Below are positions 7,569 to 15,919 of a stretch of DNA of 64,000 bases, one piece after another. The position numbers were made by a program, and so were the translations under genes. Source of the DNA: an uncultured Fibrobacter sp. (GTDB taxonomy: Bacteria; Fibrobacterota; Fibrobacteria; Fibrobacterales; Fibrobacteraceae); the NCBI RefSeq assembly GCF_947305105.1, contig NZ_CAMZCS010000016.1, positions 1-64,000 on the forward strand, in the 5' to 3' direction. Numbering within the stretch: the stretch's first letter is position 1; every line of letters begins with the position of its first letter. The notes beneath the pieces are model-generated. The model saw only the letters and a program-made list of their open reading frames with translations. It did no database searches and was not told the origin of the DNA.

Positions 7569-10500
7569 ATGATTAAGGCCAGTATCTATAAACCGATAAC
7601 CATGCTCATGGTCATTTTGACCGTGGTGGTGTTCGGTCTTTATACCTATTCCATGATGGTGGTGGACCTGATGCCGAAATTCGACGTCCCCGTGGTCACC
7701 GCGACCATCATCTACCAGGGCGCAAACCCTGAAGAAATTGAATCAACGATTATCAAGCCGCTCGAAGACCAAGTAGAACTGGTGGACGGTATCGACTACG
7801 TGCAGTCCATCTGCCTTGAGAACTACGGCATCATCGTCGCCATGTTCAACATGGGCGTGAACGTGGACGTGGCAGCAAACGACGTGCGTTCCAAGATCGA
7901 CCTCGCGTCGGTGAACTTCCCCGACGCCGTGCAGGCTCCGATTATCGCAAAGGTGGACATCAACGGTGCTGCCATCATGGCCATTTCGTTTACGGGTCCG
8001 CTGAACTCTACCGAACTTCGTCAGAAGGTCGAAGACGATATCGAGCCTCTCTTTACAGCCGTGTCCGGCGTGGCTAGCGTCGACATCTTCGGTGGTACGA
8101 CCCGCCAGATTTCCATCGAACTCGACAAGGACAAGATGATTGACCGCAATGTGGACATTGCGACCATCATGGGCCTGTTCGGACAATCGAACGTCAATTA
8201 CCCGGTCGGTGAAGTTATCGGCAAGCACAAGAACACCTCCGTGCGTACGGCCGGCAAGTTCAAAGACCTCGATGAAATCCGCAACATGGATATTCCGACG
8301 GCGAAGGGCGTGATTAAGCTTAGCGAAATCGCGGTGGTCAAGGACACCATCGAAACCGTGACATCCGCATCCCGCTTCAACGGTCAGAATTCGGTCTCGC
8401 TCGATATCAAGAAACGTTCCGACGCAAACGTGGTGAAGGTTTCCGAGGGCGTCATCAAGCGCATGAACGAAATCCAGAAGACGCTCCCCGAAGGATTCGA
8501 GCTGCACCTGGTGTACGACAAGTCCGAAGCCGTGAACGAATCCATCCACAACGTTATCCAGAATATCATCATTGCAATCGGGCTTACGGCAGGCCTCTTG
8601 CTCCTCTTCCTCGGCAAGTTCTCGACCATGCTTATCGCCGCCCTCACGATGCCTATTTCCGTGATTGGTGCCTTTACGCTCATGTACTTCGCAGGCTTCG
8701 GCATCAACATGATGTCGCTCATGGCTCTTTCGTCGTCTGTGGGCTTGCTCGTTACGAACTCCATCGTGGTGCTTGAAAATATCAACGAAAAGCTGAAACT
8801 CGGCCTCGAGCCGAAGGAAGCCGCCTACAAGGGCACTTCCGAAATCATGGTCGCCATCATGGCATCCACGCTCACCAACGTGTGCGTGTTCGTGCCGATT
8901 GCCTTCATGAAGTCTATCGCCGGTATCTTCTTCCGCACGTTCGGTTTGACCATGGTGTTCGCCACCTTCGTCTCGCTCCTCGTGACATTCACCTTGACCC
9001 CGCTCATGGCGGCATACCTATTCAAGGGTAAAAAGAAGGACGAGTTCGGCAACATCATCGAAGATAAGCGTTCTATCGGCGAAATCATCTTCGGCGTGTT
9101 CCCGATGATCATGAACGGCATCCGCTTCATTTACCTGAAGACTCTTTCGTTCTGCCTTTCCGTGCCGGGCGTGCTTTTCCAGGTTGCAGCCCTCGTCGGC
9201 ATGATTGTCTTTGTCGGTGGTTTGGCCAAGAACTTCCTGACGGTCGAAATCATGCCGAAGCAGGACCAAGGCATGATCGGTATCAAGCTCGAAATGCCCG
9301 TGGGTACCAATATCGAAACGACCGACAGCGTTGCCCGCATTATCGAAGCAAGAGTCAAGGGGGTCCCCGAAATCGTGCACTACAGCATGAACGTCGGTGG
9401 TTCGAACGGCTTTACGACCGTGAACCAGGCCACGATGCGTGTCAAGCTCCTCAAGGACTGGGAAGGCCGTACCCGCAGTACCGACCAGATTGTCGACTCC
9501 CTGCGCCCCTACCTCGCTGACATCCCGGACGCATACATTTCCATCAAGTCCACATCCGCCTCCGAAATGAGCAACAACTCCGCAGGTGACGTTGTGCTCG
9601 AAATCAACGGTCTACACGCGGATTCCGTCATCAAGGCGTCCGAAATCGTAATGGACCGCATCAAGGACAAGATTGAAGGCATAGTGGACCTCAAGACAAG
9701 CTATGAAGCCGGTAAGCCGGAAATTCGTTTGATTCCGAACCGCCAGGCGCTTGCCGACTACGGTGTGACACTCCAGACCGTCGCTACCTACAACTACATT
9801 GCAGTGAGCGGCTACGAAGCTGGCCAGTACACCGAAGACGGTGAAGAATACGATGTCTATGTGCGCATGCAGGAAAAAGACCGCAAGAACCATGCCGACG
9901 TCGAGATGCTCCCCATCTTGACCCCGAAGGGATACGTCAACGCCAGTGAGCTGTTCTTCATCGAAGACGGTGCCGGCCCGACGCGTATCGACCGCAAGCG
10001 CAAGCGTACCCGTGTTGACGTTTCTATGAACCTGTTGCCCGGCCACACGACCGGTGAAGTCATGAGCAAGGTGGGCGCGCTTGCCGAAAGCATGAAGGAC
10101 GAATTGCCCGAAGGTATCTCCTTCAGTTTCGGTGCCCAGGCAGACATGCAGAACGACATGGTGGCGGAATTCAAGGTGGCCATCATCATGGCAATCCTCC
10201 TTACCTACATCTTGCTTATCGCCCTCCTCGAAAGCTTCATGCAGCCGTTCATCATCATGACGACTATCCCGATGGGTGCTATCGGCGTGATTATCGCCCT
10301 CATCCTCACCGGCAAGGCGCTTTCCATGATTGCCCTCATGGCTATCGTGATGCTTATCGGTGTGGTGGTGAACAACGCCATTCTATTGCTTGACGAAGCG
10401 AACAGGCTACTACGCAGTGGCAGCATGGGACGCCGCTCGGCCATCATGACCGCGGCAAAGACCAAGTTCCAGCCGATTGTGCTTGCGACGTTCGCATCCG

Positions 10501-10712
10501 TGGTGGCCCAGCTCCCGCTGGCGTTCGCCCTCGGTGGTAACGTGGCCGCCATGACCCAGCCGATGGGTATCGCCTCGGTCGGCGGCCTCATCGTGTCAGC
10601 CATCTTGACCATGTACCTGGTGCCCACATTCTTCTGGCTCCCGAACGCTCTCACGAGCAAGGCCAAGAAGATGAAGAACAAGATCCAGACCAGGTTGCAC
10701 TCTAAGGCATAA
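7569..10712 (+). CDS. RND efflux pump, AcrB/HAE1 family inner-membrane transporter
   Basis: 1047 residues, full length for the family. It has 12 predicted membrane segments in two halves (TM1 near residue 10; TM2-6 about 335-480; TM7 about 530; TM8-12 about 865-1025) and two large periplasmic loops. The start of the first loop carries the family pattern PVVTATIIYQGANPEEIEST. A proton-relay Asp of the usual TM4 D-D pair is not obvious in GLLVTNSIVVLENIN, where Thr-Asn occupies the position where many drug pumps have Asp-Asp. This suggests either a divergent relay or another subfamily. It is the pump of the tripartite system with the two upstream genes. A strong terminator follows. Confidence 0.92.
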   Translation: MIKASIYKPITMLMVILTVVVFGLYTYSMMVVDLMPKFDVPVVTATIIYQGANPEEIESTIIKPLEDQVELVDGIDYVQSICLENYGIIVAMFNMGVNVDVAANDVRSKIDLASVNFPDAVQAPIIAKVDINGAAIMAISFTGPLNSTELRQKVEDDIEPLFTAVSGVASVDIFGGTTRQISIELDKDKMIDRNVDIATIMGLFGQSNVNYPVGEVIGKHKNTSVRTAGKFKDLDEIRNMDIPTAKGVIKLSEIAVVKDTIETVTSASRFNGQNSVSLDIKKRSDANVVKVSEGVIKRMNEIQKTLPEGFELHLVYDKSEAVNESIHNVIQNIIIAIGLTAGLLLLFLGKFSTMLIAALTMPISVIGAFTLMYFAGFGINMMSLMALSSSVGLLVTNSIVVLENINEKLKLGLEPKEAAYKGTSEIMVAIMASTLTNVCVFVPIAFMKSIAGIFFRTFGLTMVFATFVSLLVTFTLTPLMAAYLFKGKKKDEFGNIIEDKRSIGEIIFGVFPMIMNGIRFIYLKTLSFCLSVPGVLFQVAALVGMIVFVGGLAKNFLTVEIMPKQDQGMIGIKLEMPVGTNIETTDSVARIIEARVKGVPEIVHYSMNVGGSNGFTTVNQATMRVKLLKDWEGRTRSTDQIVDSLRPYLADIPDAYISIKSTSASEMSNNSAGDVVLEINGLHADSVIKASEIVMDRIKDKIEGIVDLKTSYEAGKPEIRLIPNRQALADYGVTLQTVATYNYIAVSGYEAGQYTEDGEEYDVYVRMQEKDRKNHADVEMLPILTPKGYVNASELFFIEDGAGPTRIDRKRKRTRVDVSMNLLPGHTTGEVMSKVGALAESMKDELPEGISFSFGAQADMQNDMVAEFKVAIIMAILLTYILLIALLESFMQPFIIMTTIPMGAIGVIIALILTGKALSMIALMAIVMLIGVVVNNAILLLDEANRLLRSGSMGRRSAIMTAAKTKFQPIVLATFASVVAQLPLAFALGGNVAAMTQPMGIASVGGLIVSAILTMYLVPTFFWLPNALTSKAKKMKNKIQTRLHSKA

Positions 10713-10728
10713 CCGCTAAAAAATTGCA

Positions 10729-10768
10729 ACAGGCCCCGCCCGCATCCCTGCCGGCGGGGCTTGTTTTT
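10729..10768 (+). terminator. Intrinsic terminator of the RND operon
   Basis: CAGGCCCCGCC pairs with GGCGGGGCTTG (one G-T pair), followed by a run of T. The T-run also provides the -35 hexamer of the next gene. Confidence 0.88.
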
Positions 10769-10789
10769 TTATGATGCTTTTTGTAGTTT
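10761..10789 (+). promoter_or_regulatory. Promoter of the GspE-like gene
   Basis: TTGTTT (10761-10766), a 17-nt spacer, then TAGTTT (10784-10789). The ATG at 10797 is 7 nt beyond the -10 box, which predicts a leaderless transcript. Confidence 0.5.
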
Positions 10790-10796
10790 CGAACGC

Positions 10797-12026
10797 ATGA
10801 ATACAAATATCTTCAGAGGGGAATCGCGTGACGGTCACGTGATGCGTGTCGCCGTTACCGACATCTACGACGAGCTATTGCTCGAAAGGATCCGCACAGA
10901 AACCGGATGCCGAATCATTCCCGTACAGAGGACCGAAGCCGAAATCCGGAGATTGCTCCGCGCCGATACGCAAAAGAGTTCGGAGGCGCTACTGCGCGAA
11001 TTGGAAAGCGGGAAAAAACGAAACGCCTCGTCTGACTCGATGCCGGTCATCAGCCTCGTAGATTCTATCGTGGAACAGGCTCTGGAACAGGGAGCAACAG
11101 ACATCCATTTCGAGCCTGACCCGCAATCACTCAAGGTGCGCTTTCGTAAAGACGGTCTGTTACACGACTATAAGACGCTCCCCGCCTGGATTGCCGACCC
11201 CATCCTCATCCGGCTCAAGTTGCTCGCGCAAGCCGACATCACCGAGCGCCGCCTCCCCCACGATGGGAGTTTCACCTTCCAAGGGGCACATACACAGGCA
11301 AACGTCCGGCTGAGCACGCTCCCGGTACAACACGGAGAGAAATGTGTCCTGCGCCTGTTGCCCACAAACGACGACGCGCAGACGCTCGACGACCTGGAAT
11401 TCTCCCCGACAATCCGGCAAGCCTTCCGCAACGCTTTCAGCGCCCCACAAGGGCTATTCCTCATCACCGGGCCCACGGGCAGTGGCAAGACGACCACGCT
11501 CTACGCAGGCCTTCGCGAAATCATCCATCGCAACATCAACGTCACCACGATAGAAGACCCCGTGGAATACACACTGCACGGAGCGAACCAAGTACAGGTC
11601 AACGAAAAATGCGGGTTCACGTTCGCCGCGGCGCTCCGCTCCATTTTGCGGCAAGACCCAGACGTTATCCTCATCGGAGAAATCCGCGACAGCGAAACCG
11701 CACAGATAGCGCTGCGGGCGGCACAGACCGGCCACCTTGTACTTGCGACACTCCACACGAACAGCGCCCGCGCGGCAGAGACACGCCTGCAAGACCTCGG
11801 CATTGCCCCCAAGCTATTCCGAGAATCGCTCATCGGCATCGTCGCCCAGCGCCTGCTACGCAAGTGCACCCCGCAAACAAGCGACTACAAGGGCCGTATC
11901 GTCGCCGTCGAATTCCTCCGCCCCAACGGCACCTATGTCGATGGCAACTTAAAAGAAAACGCCCTGCGTCTTGTACGCGAAGGCGTTACCGACATGGGCG
12001 AAATCGCCCGCGTGTTCGGCTCGTAA
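10797..12026 (+). CDS. GspE/PilB-type secretion ATPase, short form without zinc domain
   Basis: 409 residues from ATG 10797, chosen because a promoter box ends 7 nt upstream. It belongs to the type II secretion/type IV pilus ATPase family. Walker A GPTGSGKTTT, the Asp box and Walker B region (DPDVILIGEIRDSETA) and the His box (TGHLVLATLHTNSA) are all present. The tetracysteine zinc loop normally placed after the ATPase core is missing: the sequence runs from RLLRKCTPQ directly into DYKGRIVAVEF. The N-terminal domain is also short. It stands alone, with no gspD, F or G nearby. Its stop codon directly abuts the stop of the convergent mtgA. Confidence 0.9.
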   Translation: MNTNIFRGESRDGHVMRVAVTDIYDELLLERIRTETGCRIIPVQRTEAEIRRLLRADTQKSSEALLRELESGKKRNASSDSMPVISLVDSIVEQALEQGATDIHFEPDPQSLKVRFRKDGLLHDYKTLPAWIADPILIRLKLLAQADITERRLPHDGSFTFQGAHTQANVRLSTLPVQHGEKCVLRLLPTNDDAQTLDDLEFSPTIRQAFRNAFSAPQGLFLITGPTGSGKTTTLYAGLREIIHRNINVTTIEDPVEYTLHGANQVQVNEKCGFTFAAALRSILRQDPDVILIGEIRDSETAQIALRAAQTGHLVLATLHTNSARAAETRLQDLGIAPKLFRESLIGIVAQRLLRKCTPQTSDYKGRIVAVEFLRPNGTYVDGNLKENALRLVREGVTDMGEIARVFGS

Positions 12027-13079
12027 CTACTTTTTCTTGTTCTTGGCCTTTTGAGCGGCAGAGTCCTTGGCTGCGGACTTTTCCTTCGGAGCCTTGTCCC
12101 TGGGGGTCTGAGACTTCGCTGCAGACGAATGCCCACCCTTGGCCGGCTTATCATGGGCATTCACGGGAGCGGTCGCATCCAACGCCTGCGACGAAGACGA
12201 ACGCGGAGCCATCAGCTGGCGCAGCGAATCCACAAGCAGACTGTCCTTCTTGGGGAACATGTTCTGGTAAATCACGGCACGGCGCTTTGCCATGAACTGG
12301 CTTTCGCGCATATTCGGGTGGTGCTTCCCCGGACTGGCGAGCATCGCCGCAAGGTTAATGGCCTGGTCCACGCTCAGTTTGCTACAGCTCTTCTTGTAGT
12401 ACGTGAGGCATGCCTCCTGGCAACCGAAAATGTCCTTGCCCCACTGGGCGTAGTTCAGATAAAGCTCCAAGATACGATCCTTACCGAGTTCATGCTCCAT
12501 GAGGAGTGCGTAGGCGAGTTCCTTGAACTTGCGTTCCCACGAACGTTCCCCGCTCAAGAAGAGGTTCTTCGCGAGTTGTTGCGTAATCGTCGAACCGCCG
12601 AACTTTGTCTTGCCCGACACACGGTTCGCCTCGAGCGCCTCCGAAATGGCGCGAATATCAAAACCCGGGTGGAAATAGAAGCCGGCATCTTCGCTCGCAA
12701 TCACGGCCTTGCGCAAATTGACATGGATAGAATCCAGCGGAACATAGGTATGCTTGATTTCGAAACTGGGGTTGGAATCCAACAGAGCCTGCATGTACTT
12801 GCTCATCTCCGGCTGGTCATTCTTCAACGAGACGACTCCATCGTACAAATCGTACACGTAGACAAAGCCCTTGTACATAAAGTAAGAAGCGGCAATCGTA
12901 AACGCGGCGGAATAGAGGATGAGGATAAGGAGCGCCTGCCGGATGATGAAGTTGATCAGGCGATAAAGCCACTTGACAATGAAAGCAAAGACAATGACGA
13001 CCTTGAAATTCTTGAACCGGGTCCAAAGATCCTTGACCTTGGAAAAAAACTTCTTGACGCTAGCAATATTCACTTTCAT
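12027..13079 (-). CDS. mtgA: Monofunctional peptidoglycan transglycosylase
   Basis: 350 residues. A GT51 glycosyltransferase that polymerises lipid II into glycan strands at the inner membrane. One N-terminal membrane segment lies around residues 45-68. The catalytic Glu is E130 in IASEDAGFYFHPGFD, and the second signature GGSTITQQLAKNLFL starts at residue 161. There is no penicillin-binding domain. A low-complexity Lys/Ala-rich tail of ~55 residues follows the GT51 domain. A TATATT box (13090-13095) just upstream suggests its own promoter besides read-through from the primase-like gene 18 nt away. It converges with gspE with zero spacing. Confidence 0.93.
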   Translation of the reverse strand: MKVNIASVKKFFSKVKDLWTRFKNFKVVIVFAFIVKWLYRLINFIIRQALLILILYSAAFTIAASYFMYKGFVYVYDLYDGVVSLKNDQPEMSKYMQALLDSNPSFEIKHTYVPLDSIHVNLRKAVIASEDAGFYFHPGFDIRAISEALEANRVSGKTKFGGSTITQQLAKNLFLSGERSWERKFKELAYALLMEHELGKDRILELYLNYAQWGKDIFGCQEACLTYYKKSCSKLSVDQAINLAAMLASPGKHHPNMRESQFMAKRRAVIYQNMFPKKDSLLVDSLRQLMAPRSSSSQALDATAPVNAHDKPAKGGHSSAAKSQTPRDKAPKEKSAAKDSAAQKAKNKKK

Positions 13080-13089
13080 GGGAGGTATA

Positions 13090-13095
13090 AATATA
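13090..13095 (-). promoter_or_regulatory. Possible internal -10 box for mtgA
   Basis: On the minus strand TATATT ends 10 nt before the mtgA ATG, overlapping the very end of the primase-like gene's downstream spacer. No Shine-Dalgarno sequence is visible. Confidence 0.4.
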
Positions 13096-13097
13096 GA

Positions 13098-14216
13098 TTA
13101 TTTCCGGCGGCCGAACCAATCGTTGATGTCTTCACCCTCTTTCATAGCCGAAGAAAGGTTCTCCATGCCCGTCCCGAGGATTGTACTGCGGATTCCGGCA
13201 CGTTCAAACACATCCTGAATGTATTCCATGCCGCTTCTCCCGGCATCGTCCTTGTCCAAGCAGAGCACCACGCTCTTGTTTTTGAACAGCGGGAGCCATT
13301 CCATCTTGAACGAGCGGACTCCGGGAATACCCACAGCAGGCACATTCCTACCGATAAAGGTGAGCGTGTCCACGACACCTTCGCAAAGGTACACCCAGCC
13401 GGGCTTTTCGTCCAAGGCCGACACGTTGTACGGGAACGGAACCGTCCCGCGCAAATTCAGTTCCTTCGGCACAATCGTCTTGTCAATGGCCCTCGCCTGA
13501 AAATAGAACGAACGCATCTTGGTATCCAGATACGGAAAAATCAAAGGATGCTTGTAAAAACGCAAATTGCCCCGTTCGTTAAACAAGCCCACATACTGCA
13601 AGACTTCAAGGCTATAAATCTCCTTGAGGCGGCCGCTGATTTCTTCGTAATCGGCAATCGTGCGGATGCGCATCTTGTCCCAGACGGGCTTGTAGATTCG
13701 CCTTCGCGAAAGATAGGCTCCAGCAGGAGTATGCTCAATTGGCGAAAGCATCTTCAAGAAGGAGAAAATCAGATTCCGGCGGTCTTCTTCTTTTATCAAG
13801 GGCTTTTGCGGTGGTTCAATTTCCGGTTCGCGCAGCACCGGTTCACGGGCACGGGATTGGCTCGGCTTTTCGGATGCGCCCCCCTCCCCTGCCGATAATG
13901 CAGACCTGCGTGCCGGTTTCGATGCACCAAGCAAAAAAGAGTATTCCGATTTCAGCCATTCTACAGCCTGAACAAACGTCATGCTTTTACATAGCTGGAC
14001 TAGCGAAATCACGTCGCCGCGGACATCGTCACAAACCCAGCAACGGAACGTTCCGCGTTCCTCGGAAAAAGAAACAGACGGAGTGCGGTCGCCATGCGCA
14101 TGGCGCTGCGGAAAAAAACAGTGGCAACGCCCATGGACAACATCGATGCCCAGAGCCTTCGCGACCGCCGTTATCGAAAGCGACTCCTTAAATTGTTTCA
14201 GTTCCTCGTTGGTCAT
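13098..14216 (-). CDS. DnaG-like protein with CHC2 zinc finger and Toprim domain
   Basis: 372 residues, shorter than cellular DnaG (~600). The N-terminus has a CHC2-type zinc finger: CHCFFPQRHAHGDRTPSVSF then CWVC, so ligands are likely Cys33, His39, Cys59 and Cys62. The Cys-x5-His spacing differs from the Cys-x2-His of cellular DnaG and is seen in phage-type primases. A Toprim domain lies at ~265-345, with the Glu motif VYLCEGVVDTLTF and the DxD motif VVLCLDKDDAGRSGME. There is no helicase-binding C-terminal domain. It lies 3 nt after ogt and 18 nt before mtgA on the same strand. It is probably not the replicative primase; its role is unknown. Confidence 0.8.
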   Translation of the reverse strand: MTNEELKQFKESLSITAVAKALGIDVVHGRCHCFFPQRHAHGDRTPSVSFSEERGTFRCWVCDDVRGDVISLVQLCKSMTFVQAVEWLKSEYSFLLGASKPARRSALSAGEGGASEKPSQSRAREPVLREPEIEPPQKPLIKEEDRRNLIFSFLKMLSPIEHTPAGAYLSRRRIYKPVWDKMRIRTIADYEEISGRLKEIYSLEVLQYVGLFNERGNLRFYKHPLIFPYLDTKMRSFYFQARAIDKTIVPKELNLRGTVPFPYNVSALDEKPGWVYLCEGVVDTLTFIGRNVPAVGIPGVRSFKMEWLPLFKNKSVVLCLDKDDAGRSGMEYIQDVFERAGIRSTILGTGMENLSSAMKEGEDINDWFGRRK

Positions 14217-14219
14217 CCT

Positions 14220-14783
14220 CTATTCCAATTCCAGTTCATCCTGGATAGCCCCTTCCATACAAAGCAGGCGCCTCTTGAAATCCATACCAAGAACATACCC
14301 GCTAAGGCCCCCATTGCTGCTGATAACGCGGTGACAAGGGATAATGATTTGTAGCGGATTCGCATGCAGAGCGTTCCCGACGGCGCGCTCGGCTCCCGGA
14401 TGGCCAACATCAACAGCAATTTGCCGGAATGTACGCGTTTCGCCATAAGGAATTTCGCGCACTTTTTCCCAAACCAGAACTTGAAATTCTGTACCGATAA
14501 TGGTTATAGGGATTGTAAACGTGCGTAATTTGCCTCTGAGGAAGGCGTTGAGTTCTGCGGCGGCCTTTTTGTAGGCAGCAGCGGTTTTGCGGTTCAAACG
14601 TTCGTCCGGCATGGCTCCTGCGCTCGCACAAGCCTTGACCTCGCTAGGAATAGCCCGAGATTTTCCCGATTTATCGCTTATATAGCATAGCCCACAAAGG
14701 TTCGCCCCCTCGAAACGAAAGACCCATTCCCCCCACATGTTCCTGTGGTGTACTTCTGTAAATCTTTCGTCCATGACAGCCAT
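14220..14783 (-). CDS. ogt: Methylated-DNA--protein-cysteine methyltransferase
   Basis: 187 residues. A suicide repair protein that takes the methyl group from O6-methylguanine onto its own cysteine. The active site IIPCHRV has Cys150, and the helix-turn-helix region (IPYGETRTFRQIAVDVGHPG) precedes it. The start at 14783 is favoured over a Met four codons later because TATATT (14790-14795) ends 6 nt upstream, matching the leaderless pattern of other genes here. It probably heads an operon with the primase-like gene and mtgA. Confidence 0.93.
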   Translation of the reverse strand: MAVMDERFTEVHHRNMWGEWVFRFEGANLCGLCYISDKSGKSRAIPSEVKACASAGAMPDERLNRKTAAAYKKAAAELNAFLRGKLRTFTIPITIIGTEFQVLVWEKVREIPYGETRTFRQIAVDVGHPGAERAVGNALHANPLQIIIPCHRVISSNGGLSGYVLGMDFKRRLLCMEGAIQDELELE

Positions 14784-14789
14784 GTGATA

Positions 14790-14795
14790 AATATA
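14790..14795 (-). promoter_or_regulatory. -10 box of ogt, leaderless-type spacing
   Basis: TATATT on the minus strand ends 6 nt before the ogt ATG; no Shine-Dalgarno sequence is present. Confidence 0.55.
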
Positions 14796-14847
14796 AATTC
14801 AGTTACCCTAAAATGTCTCGGAGAAAGCCCTATCCTTTGCGGGTTGT

Positions 14848-15912
14848 CTATAATATTTTGCGCATCCCGGGGATTTTGCGGAACATCCGGACAACGAACA
14901 GCGACAACCCAAAGAAAACCACGGCCATAAGCGGGGCTGTGACAATAGGATGAGGGACAAGAATAGAGAGATGCAAACCGTAAAAAGCCTTGATAAACAT
15001 GGGGTGAACAAGATAGACACCAAGCATACATTTTGACATATCGATGAGTTTTGCATCATCCGTGGTCGTATTTCCGTATTTAGTCCTGAAATAACAGAAA
15101 ATAGCCGCAGCAATGAGGAATGTCATGGGGCGGAAGTTCCCGAAGAAATATTCATTGGGCGCATCCCTCGCAATGCTGAAATAGGTCGCGTAGAAAAATG
15201 AGACAAACCAAGAAATTGCTGCAAGCGAATAAAGAATTTTCCGAACTTTTGGCCCAAGGCCATAATGGGCGATGTAGAATCCAGAAAGATAAAATCCAGC
15301 AAATGTTGTACTACCCTGGATGCCGATGTTCTTATAGATGGAAACATCTGCCAGCTTAAAAAGGAGATGGTTCGCCGTCGGTAGAACCAAACCAAACGTG
15401 AAGAACAACGCGATGACATACAATACCATGCGCGGGCTTGCGTTTTGTGTAAACACCCTCAAAGCAGGCGTTATCAAATACAGACCCGCCAAGGTGTACA
15501 AAAACCAAAGATGGGTCGCCGGTTTTGTGAACAACGTGATTGGAGCGGAGAGATAATCCACCCAATCCCCGCTTTGGCAAATGACATTCAAGAATCCGTA
15601 GGCAAGCCCCCATGTCACAATCAAGATGATGATTTTCGGAAGATTGTATGTGAGAACTTTTTTGGGTGGATGCGCATACTTAGGAGAAAGCATGAATGCA
15701 CCACTAATCATGATGAACACGCCCACCCCAAATCGGGACAGGCTGTTCAAGAAGTTCAGCGCAAAGAAATCGGGAGAACTTACAGGAGTATCATACCAAG
15801 CGGAGGTTACTGTATGCTGGAACACAACGGTGAAGGCCGCAATGATGCGCAGCCATTCCGCATATTTTTCACGGCGGCCTTGAGATTCCGTTATAGATGA
15901 TTGGCTTGCCAT
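14848..15912 (-). CDS. Acyltransferase family 3 membrane protein
   Basis: 354 residues with about ten membrane segments. The N-terminus KYAEWLRIIAAFTVVFQHTV carries the family signature, with Arg and the conserved His18-like residue in the first helix. Related OafA/YiaH-type proteins move acetyl or other acyl groups onto surface sugars or lipids. The ATG lies 7 nt after the stop of the upstream GLUG surface-protein gene, so the two are probably co-transcribed. The acceptor is unknown; a surface glycan is an inference. Confidence 0.88.
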   Translation of the reverse strand: MASQSSITESQGRREKYAEWLRIIAAFTVVFQHTVTSAWYDTPVSSPDFFALNFLNSLSRFGVGVFIMISGAFMLSPKYAHPPKKVLTYNLPKIIILIVTWGLAYGFLNVICQSGDWVDYLSAPITLFTKPATHLWFLYTLAGLYLITPALRVFTQNASPRMVLYVIALFFTFGLVLPTANHLLFKLADVSIYKNIGIQGSTTFAGFYLSGFYIAHYGLGPKVRKILYSLAAISWFVSFFYATYFSIARDAPNEYFFGNFRPMTFLIAAAIFCYFRTKYGNTTTDDAKLIDMSKCMLGVYLVHPMFIKAFYGLHLSILVPHPIVTAPLMAVVFFGLSLFVVRMFRKIPGMRKIL

Positions 15913-15919
15913 TACCCGC

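Noticed and set aside
11342-12295. A Pro/Arg-rich 317-codon frame overlapping the GspE-like gene
   Set aside because: Alternate-frame translation of a GC-rich gene that also runs past its stop into mtgA; no motif.
12051-13898. A 615-codon open frame on the plus strand across mtgA and the primase-like gene
   Set aside because: It is antisense to two recognised genes and carries no motif or ribosome site.
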